Source of the DNA: Synaphobranchus kaupii
Lineage: Eukaryota; Chordata; Actinopteri; Anguilliformes; Synaphobranchidae
DNA: 64,000 nt
Assembly: GCA_029718625.1 (NCBI GenBank)
Contig: CM056380.1
Location: 107,202,417-107,266,416 of the forward strand
Direction: 5' to 3'
The position numbers and the translations under genes are program-made. Of this stretch, positions 34,301-48,472 are shown in pieces (the stretch's first letter is position 1; each line of letters begins with the position of its first letter). Under the pieces are notes generated by a model that saw only the letters and a list, made by a program, of their open reading frames with translations, ran no database searches and was not told the origin of the DNA.

Positions 34301-37300
34301 ACTGAGCATAAAATGATATCAAAAGACTCTTGATATCTTATTTTCCGGTACTCAATACTATAACCTCTCTGCATTTGAATAGATCTCTATGGGAACTGGG
34401 GGGTGGGACTACATTATGCTGTAAATTACACAGGAATAGTATGGAACGCATGGTTGGCTAAATGGCTCTAAGTCATCAAGGGTCTGACGTATCAAACAAG
34501 CCTCAAACCATCACTCTGCTGCCAGATATGCAGTAAATATGGATGGATCACTTTAAGGGTTGTTTCACCTGACTCATTTTAACATTGAGTTCAATAGGGA
34601 TCCATCCATGTCTTTTTTTTGCCCATGTCCCAACTTTTTCTGGAACGTGTTGCAGGCATCAAATTTGGAATTGGCGTATATTTACAAAATCAATAAAGTT
34701 GATAAGGTAAAGCATTAAATATGTTTTCTTTCTACTGTTTTCAATGAAATATATGTAAAAGAGAATTTACAAATCGCTGCTTTCTGCCCTTATGTGCATT
34801 TTACATACTGTCCCAACTTTGCCCCGTTCACGCTACAGCTAAATACGCTTTTCGCTCATTTCATTGCTTAATCCAGTCAAGTTCATACTTACAGTGCCGT
34901 TATGAACGAGAGCGACAGCTAGTCGTAACGAGTCCTGTTCAAAACAGGTAGCGACTACCGAAGTTGACTCTTGTTCCTATGCAAATGAGCTTGGTTGTGC
35001 GAGTGTGGACGGGAATGGGAGTTGAAAACTGGTAGCAGATTAACTGCACAACTCTCCCTCTCTTCCATAGAGTGTGCTAAGGTTGATGTTGAGTACGGTT
35101 ATAAGAAGCTTTAGTCAACACTGCTTCATTCGCTACCAGATCAGATGTGGAAACACACGTCTTCTCCTGCTTCTCTCGGCAGAGATGAATAAAAACTGAA
35201 TGGCTGCATCCATGCTTGTTCACATTGGAGGTCATGTTTACACCTGCGTGATAATTTAAATACGAGATTTACGTTCAGAGCAAATATGGCGCTATTACAA
35301 ACTTACTGACAGCGCTGTAAATACAGGAGCGAGTCCTGTTACAAACTTACTGACAGCGCTGTAAATACAGGAGCGAGTCCTGTTACAAACTTACTGACAG
35401 CGCTGTAAATACAGGAGCGATTCCTGTTACAAACTTACTGACAGCGCTGTAAATACAGGAGCGAGTCCTGTTACAAACTTACTGACAGCGCTGTAAATAC
35501 AGGAGCGAGTCCTGTTACAAACTTACTGACAGCGCTGTAAATACAGGAGCGATTCCTGTTACAAACTTACTGACAGCGCTGTAAATACAGGAGCGATTCC
35601 TGTTACAAACTTACTGACAGCGCTGTAAATACAGGAGCGAGTCCTGTTCCTCGTTCATACTTGGGCGACAGTGTAGTATAATGGTTAACCTCTTCCTGCC
35701 GAGGGCAAAATAGGCCAAATTTTGCCTGTTTTCACTAGTGACAAACAAAGGTGGTTATCTCAAAAACTATAAATGGTACAAATATGGTTCATGGCTTTTA
35801 TTAAAGCAGACACCTGCAGTATTACGACTAAGCAGTGAGAACTCATAGAAATCCAGTTTTTGATACTTAACTACAACAATTTATATACAGAAAATATTAA
35901 AAAACTAAAAAACGGGTACCTACATTCAAGTTTAAGAATTTTTACCTGGGGAGCTACAAATGCAATCAAGGAAATGACTCCTATCTGATTCATCAATATG
36001 CTGCCTACCTCTGGTAACAATCTGGTGTCAATATCTCAAACCATTCAAATTTTACAGGGTTTTTTTCAGGTGAACCTTTTTCGTTATCCAAATGGTGCCA
36101 AATGGTGCCAAATGGTGCCAAATGTGCCAAAAATGGCAATGTTCCAGAAAGGTCTCAATATGATTTATTTTTTAGGTTTTTACAATAAAATGAGATAATT
36201 TGTCAATATTGGCAATAAAAGTTCATTTTTAGACGTGTTCTTGGTGTTCTGCATATTACACAACTAACTACCCAAGGTTACAAAAAGCTGTCAAAACCCA
36301 TGTAGCAGCACAGTGAATCTTGTGTATTTCACCAGAGCCCCATTAGCCAGAAATGAGTCCAGGAATGTGCAAACAGGTTTTCAAATGAATAATGGGAATA
36401 GTATGAAACTTCCCTACACATTAATGCTTGCCAGTCATGTCCTTTATTCTGTTGCCACCTCCTATGATAGGGACGTTGGGGTTGGGTTTTAGGAGGCAAA
36501 ACTTTATACATGACAAACATATATCAACTATATACAAGTGCACTAAGGTGTACTACTAAAAGTGCAGTGGATAAAAAATCAAAAGTCCACCAGTTTCCTA
36601 GATAAAAAATAAAAACACCCCTGCTGTAACAAATAAAAAGATCCTTGCCTCTAATTGCTGAAGTTACCGTATTTACACAAAGAAAGTACAAAATGGCAGG
36701 GTCCAAAAAGCTAAAAAAAAATGAACTAAAAACAAAAAAAGGTAAAGGATCAAAACATCGGGGTGGAGGTTGAGGAGAGATTATTTAACCATTCATACAG
36801 AAGCCATTTAGACTACACATTCCCTCAGGAGAGCAATCTGCATCATTACAAATCCCACTAACCCTGTCCATGGAATTGTCCACCATGTTGATATACCCAT
36901 TAGTCCCCCTTATACAACAACAATCAACAATAATAATAATCAACAAGTACTCCCTCATGTTATCATGTTCTCTCCCTCATACCATGCATAAATTACCATT
37001 TTGTTTACCTGCACAGCCTTCTGTACTGCATACAGAACAATTTACTCAGGTGGAACAATGACTTTACTAAACACTTCCAGAAGCCATTTCACACTCAAAA
37101 AAATCGTTTTAGTAGCTCATCTCAGACACAAATAGATAGCTAGCTGCTTGTTACCTGTAATTTTGCTTGCATTACATTACATTTATTTAGCAGACGCTTT
37201 TATCCAAAGCGACGTACAGTAAGTGCGCACAGAGACATCAAGATCACTACAGAACAGACAAGGCAAAGCACATCCTTCGCATAATGTAGCAGCTATCCCT

Positions 37301-40300
37301 AGCAATGAACGTCGACTGTAGTTCACAGTAAGCTGTGGGCAAATCAGCAACACCACACTTCCATTCCTAATACTCGTATAAACTATAATAAACAGACAGG
37401 AAAACACAGGGATGCTTGCTAGCTTGCCACTGTAAAGGCAATACTATCTATATTAATTTAGCTGAGAGGGACCGATTTTATGCATAAGTATATAAGGTTA
37501 GTTAGCTTCACAGAAGAAACACAGGGATTCACGCATTGCAGCTAAATTTCCTTCGACGCTTACACCAAACATCTGTGTTGTTGGCAACGCCACGTAACAC
37601 GTGCGAGTTTGTCAACACAGACAATACACCCTAAGTTTACTTCATAAATTATGTATCATACCGTTGGAATGTGCAATTTGTAATATTAATTGTATGAAAA
37701 ACAATAAAATACAGTTGACAATGTAATTACGAACCCGCATGGCATTGCGTGAATTCACACTGGTATATCGAAAAATCGGTAATACCACCAGCCCTAACGA
37801 CGTTACCTGCCATGGCGAAATTCAATGCGTTTATAGCATAACACTGTTAGTATGATAAAACAACTTACATGTCAGCAACATCATCTCGGTCATCCGTGGA
37901 TTCAGCGTCACTGAGACAGGATGAGTCTCCCTCGGCAAAAACATCTTCTGGCTTATCCAGTTCGTCTAGCACTTGGTGCACGGATAAACGCCTCAAAAAT
38001 CTCGACATAACTACACAAAAACTGTATCAAAAATACTCTAAAGTAAAAAATGTAACTGCGGGCCTTACCTAATTAATTGTGCTTTGCTAAACGGAATGTA
38101 GCGAGCTACGCTACAAGGTAAAAACACTGCGCCATTTTGGTTCGATAATTACGCGTGGCTCACCACTTCCTCATACGCACGGCTCGATTTACTTTTTTAC
38201 GACGGCTATTGTATTCAGTAGCCGGCTTGTTTCAAAGATAAGAGTCTTGGCTATTTCCTGGAATATTTGACAGACAGTTTTAAAACCCAATGGAAAGCTA
38301 ATAATACTCAGAGTGGAGGCGGGTGGAAGACGGTTTTTCCCACTTCAGATAGGCCTATTGTGCTATCAGTCAAAGAAATACACCCAATTGACGACGGTTT
38401 TGCATAAATCTCTGCAAGCATTCTCAAAACTACTCTGGCTAACATATACTAAGCCATGGGATTGGTACTCCAGAAACTGGCTGAGTTTCACAACGCCAAA
38501 GTGAACACAGCCGAACAAGTCGTAATCAAGTGCAAAAAAGCACAAGTCGGTTTAAAATTGGAAAAAAATAATGTACAGCCGTATGAAAGTTTTAAAGTAT
38601 TTTTTCTTGAAGCCTAAAGGTATAATGATTTTTCAAACCAAAGTTTTGTGAAATACAATTAAGCAGAACAGTTTACCAGCACATTGTTTATGGTGTGACA
38701 TCAAGCTGCAATACATGTTTGAGAATTAGGTCCGAGTTTCCAACGTTATTTACGAAGTTTTATCCCGACGTTTTGGGCTTAAAAACCACTTTCCCAGAAG
38801 GAATGGATATATCTTAAGGATATTTAATCAAAATATTGAGGTGAGCAGTTTATTATATATTATTAAATTAATGAAATGTATAATGTAATAATTTCCGTCA
38901 CGCCGGCGTGACCGCTAGGGGGCGTTTGGCATTAAGAGGTTAAGGAACTGGCCTTGTAACCGAAAGGTTGCAGGTTCGATTCCCAGGTAGGACACTGCCG
39001 TTGTACCCTTGAGCTAAAGGTACTTAACCTGATTCGCTTCAGTATATATCCAGCTGTATAAATGGATAATATGTAAAAAATGCTTAAAAGTTGTGTAAGT
39101 CGCTCTGGATAAGAGCGTCTGCTAAATGCCTGTAATGTAATGTAATGTAATACTTGTAAGCGTTCTCAGTCTTCTAAATATGCGTGTGTGTACGGACACA
39201 GAACATTTGCGACTCCAGCTAATAACTTCGGTTGTCGAGCCCCAAAATGCAAGTGTGAACGGGGCCTATATCTGCAAGACCCAAGGGCACAGAAGTAGAA
39301 GTACTTTTTTAATTTAAAAATGTTATTTTAAAGACGGTGGCAAGGTTACAGCTTTATTTTCTTATTTTTGTGGAGAATGGCTTTTGGTGCCCTTTATGTG
39401 TTTTCTAGGGAGCTTCTGAAATGACATCATTCATAAACAGATGGAATTAGATTACCTGACAAAAAATAAATGGGGCCATGAAGTGGAAGGGATTGGCTGT
39501 GGGAAGCAGGCCTTTGGAGTTAGCGGTTTGCGTAATCGTGTTGTAGGAGAAGCACGTGACGATCAATGTTATTTCAGAACGGGTGGAGCGGTTCAGTTTC
39601 ATGTGATGCACGTGGCTGTGTTGGGGCAAACTGTCACAGACAGTTATGATTAATCATGAACACAGCTACTGATGTACTGATTACAACTTGATTTATAATT
39701 TCATTTCATACATTTTTGGAAAATTTGGGTTTGGGCCTCGTGTATGGCAAGACCAATTAATGCACTGATTAGCGAAATATTATTTCAGCGACACAACCCA
39801 CAGTGTGGAAACATCCTGAGTGCGCTCGTGCCAGTTCTTCTCACGAATATGCACCACTGAATTCTTGGTGCTGATTAAAAGAAGCATTTTTTGTGAAGTA
39901 TTTTTTTCACCTCATTTCTTCTGTGTTGCAGATAAAAACTGCATAAAGATCTGCATTCAGAACATGCTGAAGCTCCCGGATCACGTCCCCGGGCCTGTCC
40001 TCGCTGAGCTGGCCGTCAGCGTGTTCAGCTTCGTCCGGGACTCGTACCCCTGCAATCCTGCGCTCTTCTACGAGTTTGAAAACAACGAGGGGTACAGCGT
40101 CCTGCAGATGATCATGTCCCGGCAAGTTACTCTCCGGCCCCTCGGCCTGTAGAAAGTTACTCTCCTGTTCCTCTGCCTGTAGAAAGTTACTCTCCTGTTC
40201 CTCTGCCTGTAGAAAGTTACTCTCCTATTCCTCCGCCTGTAGAAAGTTACTCTCCTGCTGCTGGGCCTGTAGAAAGTTACTCTCCTGTTCCTCTGCCTGT

Positions 40301-42077
40301 AGAAAGTTACTATCCTGTTCCTCCGCCTGTAGAAAGTTACTATCCTGTTCCTCGGCCTGTAGAAAGTTACTCTCCTGCTGCTGGGCTTGTAGAAAGTTAC
40401 TCTGTTCCTCGGCCTGTAGAAAGTTACTCTCCTGCTGCTGGGCCTGTAGAAAGTTACTCTACTGTTCCTCGGCCTGTAGAAAGTTACTCTCCTGCTGCTG
40501 GGCCTGTAGAAAGGTACTCTCCTGCTGCTGGGCCTGTAGAAAGTTACTCTCCTGCTGCTGGGCCTGTAGAAAGTTACTCTCCTGTTGCTGGGCCTGTAGA
40601 AAGTTACTCTACTGTTCCTCGGCCTGTAGAAAGTTACTCTCCTGCTGCTGGGCCTGTAGAAAGGTACTCTCCTGCTGCTGGGCCTGTAGAAAGTTACTCT
40701 CCTGCTGCTGGGCCTGTAGAAAGTTACTCTCCTGTTGCTGGGCCTGTAGAAAGTTACTCTACTGTTCCTCGGCCTGTAGAAAGGTACTCTCCTGCTGCTC
40801 GGCCTGTTTTTAACCCTTTGCTTTCCCTGCAGATGTGAGGAGGGCGTGGCCGCAGAGGACGTCCAGCCGCTGGAGGAGTTCCTTGACCTCATCGCGTCCC
40901 TAACGCTGTGCGGGAGGGCGGAGCTTAAAGTGGCCGTGTGTGTCAACAACCCCCAGCCCCCGGGCTTCAAGTTTGACCCGGTCCTGACCCAAGGTAGCCG
41001 TGTGTGTGTCTGCTCAAATCTCCGTGTGTGTGTGTGCTCAAAGCCCCGTGTGTGTCTGCTCAAAGCCCCGTGTGTGTGTGTGCTCAAAGCCCCGTGTGTG
41101 TGTGTGCTCAAAGCCCCGTGTGTCTGCTCAAATCCCCGTGTGTGTGTGTCTGCTCAAATCCCCGTGTGTGTGTGCTCAAAGCCCCGTGTGTGTGTGCTCA
41201 AAGCCCCGTATGTGTGTGTGCTCAAAGCCCCGTGTGTGTGTGTGTGTGCTCAAAGCCCCGTGTGTGTGTGTGCTCAAAGCCCCGTGTGTGTGTGTGTGTG
41301 TGCTCAAAGCCCCGTGTGTGTGTGTGTGTGTGTGTGTGTGCTCAAAGCCCCGTGTGTGTGTGTGCTCAAATCCCCGTGTGTGTGTCTGCTCAAAGCCCCG
41401 TGTGTGTGTGTGCTCAAAGCCCCGTGTGTGTGTGTGCTCAAAGCCCCATGTGTGTGTGTGTGCTCAAAGCCCCGTGTGTGTGTGTGTGCTCAAAGCCCCG
41501 TGTGTGTGTGTGTGCTCAAAGCCCCGTGTGTGTGTGTGTGCTCAAAGCCCCGTGTGTGTGTGTGCTCAAAGCCCCGTGTGTGTGTGTGCTCAAAGCCCCG
41601 TGTGTCTGCTCAAATCCCCGTGTGTGTGTCTGCTCAAATCCCCGTGTGTGTGTGCTCAAAGCCCCGTGTGTGTGTGCTCAAAGCCCCGTGTGTGTGTGTG
41701 CTCAAAGCCCCGTGTGTGTGTGTGTGTGCTCAAAGCCCCGTGTGTGTGTGTGCTCAAAGCCCCGTGTGTGTGTGTGTGTGCTCAAAGCCCCGTGTGTGTG
41801 TGTGTGTGTGTGTGTGCTCAAAGCCCCGTGTGTGTGTGTGCTCAAATCCCCGTGTGTGTGTCTGCTCAAAGCCCCGTGTGTGTGTGTGCTCAAAGCCCCG
41901 TGTGTGTGTGTGCTCAAAGCCCCGTGTGTGTGTGTGTGCTCAAAGCCCCGTGTGTGTGTGTGTGCTCAAAGCCCCGTGTGTGTGTGTGCTCAAAGCCCCG
42001 TGTGTGTGTGTGCTCAAAGCCCCGTGTGTGTGTGTGTGTGCTCAAAGCCCCGTGTGTGTGTGTGTGTGCTCAAAGCC

Positions 42078-42118
<41 letters not shown>

Positions 42119-45100
42119 CAAAGCCCCGTGAAAGCAGTGCAGTTCACAGCAGTAAACCACACCCTCTTCTTTGTGACAGAACCAGGGGGACCACCATGGA
42201 TTTCTGGCCCCATGAAAATATCTCACATTGGACCCCACCACCCCAGAAAATTCTATGTTCTCATATTTTTTTGAGGGCCCCTGTCAGTCGAGGCCCTTGG
42301 AATCATGCTACCCCCCCCATCCCCCCCCCCCCCAATATGTAGCCCCTGGACATTTCTAACCAATCACATCAGCTCAGTGAGTCCGAAGTGAAAACCTTTG
42401 GACACAAGGAAGTGGTGTCAAATACTTCCAAATTGCCCTCTTAAGAATCGGAGCGGTGTCTAAATCCCTAGTTACACATCCCTGGTTTGACTTCTGGTTT
42501 GTCTTCTGCTGATCCCAGACTATTCCATTTATTGAAAATGGAATAGCGGGAAGAGGCTCTGCTCTGGTTGGTGCGTTAGCGGGAAGTGGCTCTGCTCTGG
42601 CTGGTGCGTTAGCGGGAAGTGGCTCTGGCCGGTGCGTTAGCAGGAAGTGGCTCTGGTTGGTGAGTTAGCGGGAAGTGACTCTGGTTGGTGCGTTAGCGGG
42701 AAGTGACTCTGGCTGGTGCGTTAGCGGGAAGTGGCTCTGGCTGGTGCGTTAGCGGGAAGTGGCTCTGGTTGGTGCGTTAGCGGGAAGTGGCTCTGGCCGG
42801 TGCGTTAGCAGGAAGTGGCTCTGGTTGGTGCGTTAGCGGGAAGTGGCTCTGGTTGGTGCGTTAGCGGGAAGTGGCTCTGGTTGGTGCGTTAGCAGGAAGT
42901 GGCTCTGGTTGGTGCGTTAGCGGGAAGTGGCTCTGGTTGGTGCGTTAGCGGGAAGTGGCTCTGGTTGGTGCGTTAGCAGGAAGTGGCTCTGGTTGGTGCG
43001 TTAGCGGGAAGTGGCTCTGGCTGGTGCGTTAGCGGGAAGTGGCTCTGGCTGGTGCGTTAGCGGGAAGTGGCTCTGGTTGGTGCGTTAGCGGGAAGTGGCT
43101 CTGGCTGGTGCGTTAGCGGGAAGTGGCTCTGGTTGGTGCGTTAGCGGGAAGTGGCTCTGGTTGGTGCATTAGCGGGAAGTGGCTCTGGCTGGTGCGTTAG
43201 CGGGAAGTGGCTCTGGTTGGTGCGTTAGCGGGAAGTGGCTCTGGCTGGTGCGTTAGCGGGAAGTGGCTCTGGTTGGTGCGTTAGCGGGAAGTGGCTCTGG
43301 TTGGTGCGTTAGCGGGAAGTGGCTCTGGTTGGTGTGTTAGCGGGAAGTGGCTCTGGCTGGTGCGTTAGCGGGAAGTGGCTCTGGTTGGTGCGTTAGCGGG
43401 AAGTGGCTCTGGTTGGTGCGTTAGCAGGAAGTGGCTCTGGTTGGTGCGTTAGCGGGAAGTGGCTCTGGCTGGTGCGTTAGCGGGAAGTGGCTCTGGCCGG
43501 TGCGTTAGCGGGAAGTGGCTCTGGTTGGTGCGTTAGCGGGAAGTGGCTCTGGCTGGTGCGTTAGCGGGAAGTGGCTCTGGTTGGTGCGTTAGCGGGAAGT
43601 GACTCTGGTTGGTGCGTTAGCGGGAAGTGGCTCTGGTTGGTGCGTTAGCGGGAAGTGGCTCTGGCTGGTGCGTTAGCGGGAAGTGGCTCTGGTTGGTGCG
43701 TTAGCAGGAAGTGGCTCTGGTTGGTGCGTTAGCGGGAAGTGGCTCTGGCTGGTGCGTTAGCGGGAAGTGGCTCTGGCTGGTGCGTTAGCGGGAAGTGGCT
43801 CTGGCCGGTGCGTTAGCGGGAAGTGGCTCTGGTTGGTGCGTTAGCGGGAAGTGGCTCTGGCTGGTGCGTTAGCGGGAAGTGGCTCTGGCTGGTGCGTTAG
43901 CGGGAAGTGGCTCTGGCCGGTGCGTTAGCGGGAAGTGGCTCTGGTTGGTGAGTTAGCGGGAAGTGGCTCTGGTTGGTGAGCGCTCTCACAGCACTGCACT
44001 CCGGTAAGTAAGCGTGTGAGGAGGAGATGATGTGATTGGATTTCAGTCGTAATTAAAATCAGATCAGAGGGAAAACCCAATGAGTGTGAGAGCAGGCCAT
44101 GATTCACCCGCCATGATTCACCCGCGCAGCGGAGGGGGAATCCGCGTGTGATAAATGACAGGCCTGGGACGGGGGGGGTGGCACGGCGGTAACGCAGTTA
44201 GCCGCAGGTCTTCGCACTCTATCATCCCCTGTGTGTTTCATATGGCCTGGGTGTGATTTGGCCTCTGTTTGGCCTCTGTTTGGCCTCTGTTTGGCCTCTG
44301 TTTGGCCTGTGTTTGACCTGGGATTGGCTCGGTTTTGGTGCAGGACCGGTGGCCACAGTGACATGCTCTTGCGAGGATGTAAAAAAGCACTAAGTCAGGA
44401 CTCTCAGTAAGGCATCAGACCAGCATCCCTGTTTGAAGAAAATATCAAACTCCACTTTAAGGAAAACTGGAGGTTGGTTTTAAGTTTAATCATCAGCTGG
44501 ATTATCTACCTGGTGTCATGCTGTTACTCTGACATATAGTCTCAGAAACCAGACTTGAGAAAATATGTTATCAATATTGCACTATTGCGAGGTTTCACAA
44601 TACTTGGGCAAATATGCTAAAGAAATAGCAGTATTTTAAAGTGCTGTGAATTATATTATATATTTTCCAAAATGTCCACATATTTGCAGCGCATTGCACT
44701 ATATTCCATTCGCGTAAGGATATATCTGAGGAAGATCCACGTCTATAACAGGGTAAAAAGACTTCCTGTAGTTTTATGGCTGGTTTTATACCTGAGGAAG
44801 ATCCACGTCTATAACAGGGTATAAAGACTTCCTGTAGTTTTATGGCTGGTGCGTTAGCTGTGTGGTACTCCCGGTCACTGTTAACCTGGCATGGTCGGGA
44901 TTCAATCTTGGGGTACGTCACTGTTCTAAGAGTAGTGTCGTACCCCCAGAGTGGGATGCGCCACTTGGCAACCCAGCCCGCGTGTGACCTTTGACCCAGC
45001 TCTCTCTCGCCCCCCCTCCAGGATCTTCAGTGAAAAACCTCACGGCGTTCCGGATCATGCAGTCCTCCTTCCTGCGTTCGGAGAACCTGCACACCTGCTC

Positions 45101-48100
45101 CCAGATCCTGCTGGCCGTGCGCAACATCTGGACCTGGGACAAAGCCAACTTCTTCCTGCTGGAGTGGACCCTGCAATCCCTGTCCCAGCTGGCGGAGTGC
45201 GCCTGGCGCAAGCCGCCGCCCGTGCACGCCCTCTTCTTCCGTCTCCTGGAGACGGTGGTGCTGCAGCTGTCCTACATCCCGCACGAGGCCCTGACGAAGG
45301 TCCAGGGCGCGCTCAAGCAGAGCGGCTCCGCCCCCTTTAAAGTGGCGGCGCTGGAGAGTTTCCAGCGGCTGTGCGCCCACAGCGGTCTCTTCTGCGAGGT
45401 GCTGTCTGACTCCGGCGTGCTCGAGCTCCTGCTGACCGAGCTCAAGAAGCACGCCAAGCTCCTGAGGAAGGCCGGAATAACGGGTGCGTACTCCGCCCCC
45501 AACCGGCTCGGCCGCCATTTTGAATCCCAAAGGTCTCCAATGAAAATAAACCATGGGCCTATGGGCCTGTTATATGTTAAAGCACAACTGAACTTTGGTA
45601 GAACATTGGGTTGCGTAGTTACCTGGCCATGATATGAGTCAAAATGGTGGCGAAATATGTTCCTCTGTGCTCCCCTGGGGTCATTATCCAGAATTAGGGT
45701 ATTTGTCGCTCTCCATTCACTTCTGTAGGGCAGCTAAAACGGTCTCAAAATGACACTTCTAGCATGTATACGAACTAGAAAGAAGTGGATTCTGTCAATA
45801 CAAACAATAACCAGTCCTCGTACATAATTTTTTTTGTGTAGGCTAATTAAAATTATTTATAAAAGTACTATTTTCTTCAATGTTGTTAGCAAGCTACCAG
45901 AAAAGACTAGTAAAATGTCGGCAGGTCGGTTTGTTTACCATAGATATATATATATTACCAGAAACGCTTGCTTCCATGGAAATTTGGACAATGAGTGGTT
46001 TCTGACGCATCGTTGCATTAACGCTGTTTCTGGCTCAAGAATTACCTACCGGATCTATGTTCCAAATAAAATACGAAAAAGGAAAGGGCCATTTAATAAA
46101 AATTTTTTAATAAATATGTACGAGGACTGGTTATTGTTTGTATTGACAGAATCCACTTAGTTTGCATTCGCATACATGCTAGAAGTGTCATTTTGAGACT
46201 GTCTTAGCTGCACTATAGAACTGAATGGAGAGCGACAAATACCCTATTCTGGATATCACCCCAGGGGAGCACAGAGCAACTAACGAACATATTTCGCCAC
46301 CATTTGGACTCATTTCCAGGTAACTAGACAAGCCAAAGTTCTACCAAAGTTCAGTTGTGCTTTAATACCATACATGAGTGAAATATGTACATTAAGGGCC
46401 TGATTTACTAAGACCTTTAGCAGGTGCAAAACCGTTTAGCACACTGGCTAACGATTGGTCATGGTATTTCTTTTGCACCAATCATTGTTTGTGTTACTAG
46501 TTTCGTGTGTGCTAAAAGGTTTTGTACATGCTAAAAGTCTTAGTAAATCAGGCCCTAAATACTTTAATTTAAATACATTAAACTCTTTAGATAGTGGCCT
46601 GGGAACATTTTTAAATCTTGGTGTGACAGTTGAGATGTTATTTCATGATTTTTCTTAGGAAATGCCGTTTTCCTAAATGTCCCAACCGGAGGCAGAGGAT
46701 TGGGTGTGTTGTATGCACATGCTTTAAGAGCTTTGCCACTGTCTGGAGAGAATATTCAGTAATAAGGCCACATATTAGTGGCCCATGAGACATTTTGACT
46801 CTGGAGAGCATTTCCTTATTAAACTGGAAAGATCTGGCGTAATCACATCCCTGGTGTCCTCTCTCAGAATTAAATTATCTCTGGCCCATGATCCAATTAT
46901 GGTCATCCATGTAAATGCCAGACCAGGGTGAAATACTTATTTGAAATTCTTTCATATTAAAATCTGAACACACAACAGCATAACCATCACAGGAATGCAG
47001 AATCCTCTTCTGAATATTGGGGAAAAAATAAATGCTTCTTCTAAGCTTGTCAGAAATCTGCAGGAAATGTATTGATGTCTTTAGGGTTGCAGAATTTAAA
47101 AGAAAATAATTGAACCTGGTCTAGTAAATACCAGTTTGAGCCTGGAGTTATTCCCCTAAAACCTAAATCCCTTAGTTTTCTTAAATGAAAGGAAACTCAG
47201 GAAAAGTGTTTGATTGGACATTCAAGTGGATATATACCTTTAACAGAAGCTGACCCTGGGAATTATCTTGTTGCTTCAGCAAAGATACTCTATGTACTGA
47301 CCACATTGTCATATAGCCAGACATGAGGTCGCTTCCACAGACTCATGGAGCCTGCAAGTCTGACTTATGATAAGAAGCAGCTGTGGGATCTCTCGCTTGG
47401 GAGAAGAGAGAGCACACGCTTATCTGTGCTCTCCTGAATCTACAACAGAGGTCGTAGTGATGAGCGCTCATATAGTTAACATCTGCCATTTTTAGATTTG
47501 GAAGAAAAAGGGGCAAAAGCATTTAAAAAAAAGAATATCTTTGTTGAATCCTGGAACTGAATCATTTTTAGGGTCTTACTTTGCAAGGGTTTGCCTTGTT
47601 TGTCCAAAGTCTGCAGTGGGCGTGTGAGCCTCAGACTGTGGGATGCTTTTGTTAATTCATCATTGGATTCTTCACTAAGGTCAGCTGAATTCTCCCCCGT
47701 TTTAGTAACTGACGGCCAGTCGAGTGAGGACAGCTGCGAAAACGTCCTCGTCGCGAACATGCTGAAAGTGGTCGCGATGCTGGCTCTAAAATCAGTCAAA
47801 AACACCGGTAAGGATGATACTGGTGTACTGCTACCTTTCAGTGCAAGCTCTTATACTTCCATTGCAATGCAATTCAGCGATTACACATGGCTTTAGAAAA
47901 CCAGTCCTTCTTAACAATGGCTTTTGCCTGAGTGTTTCCTGAAGAAAAAGATCACTAGCCCAAATTAATACTTATGATCACAGTGTTGTAATATTAGATG
48001 TATACGTGAGCAGGAGGTGGTAAGAATGCTGCCTGAAACCATTGGAATGTGGAATGAGTGGAATCCAAGGAGACGCAGCATCTCCCAGCCTCATTTTCAG

Positions 48101-48395
48101 ATATTTAGCATGTCAAGCTAATCCCTTTCCGTGAGTGCCATTATTGTGAAAGGAGGTATTGTGTACAGGGTATTCGGTGGTGACGTTCCTGGGTGTTTTC
48201 AGTGTCGATAAGGGACTATGGAATGATCCCCTACATTAAGATCTTTCTGGACGAGGAGCAGTTTCGCGGGCCGACGCTCAGCCTGCTGGAGCAGCTCTCT
48301 GTGATAAACCCAGAGGAGTACATGAGCATCACCATCGGAGCTCTCTGTTCCTCCACCCAAACCGAGCTGGGCCTCAAACGGGACCTGCTGCAGGT

Positions 48396-48472
<77 letters not shown>

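Larger units (their letters stand above)
35689..38939 (-). mobile_element. piggyBac element (3.25 kb), internally deleted, inserted in a SINE
   Basis: TTAA on both sides (35685-35688 and 38940-38943). Ends are CCTCTTCCTGCC and, read inward from the right, CCTCTTAATGCCAAACGCCC, so the inverted repeat begins CCTCTTnnTGCC, as expected for piggyBac. Orientation is minus: a transposase N-terminal exon lies at 37869-38008. The rest of the transposase was not found; the region 35700-37800 is AT-rich and includes an inverted SINE tail (37166-37215). Non-autonomous or decayed. Confidence 0.82.
35665..39152 (+). repeat. tRNA-derived SINE, split by a piggyBac insertion
   Basis: Left piece 35665-35688 (GGGCGACAGTGTAGTATAATGG) and right piece 38940-39152 rejoin at a TTAA. 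The right piece holds an exact pol III B-box (GGTTCGATTCC), a body with TATCCAGCTGTATAAATGGA, the conserved tail TCGCTCTGGATAAGAGCGTC and terminal AATGTAATGTAATGTAA repeats. This is the best preserved SINE in the window. Confidence 0.85.

Noticed and set aside
38940..39010. Functional tRNA gene at the B-box
   Set aside because: It is the body of a SINE with AATGTAA tail; no cloverleaf or 3' terminator of a tRNA gene.
40068..41111. 347-codon minus-strand frame (RRVTFYRP type)
   Set aside because: Antisense of the 30-bp array in intron 6.
40846..42342. Cys-rich 498-codon frame (CVCVLKAP type)
   Set aside because: Exon 7 reading into the GT-rich array in a wrong frame; low-complexity translation.
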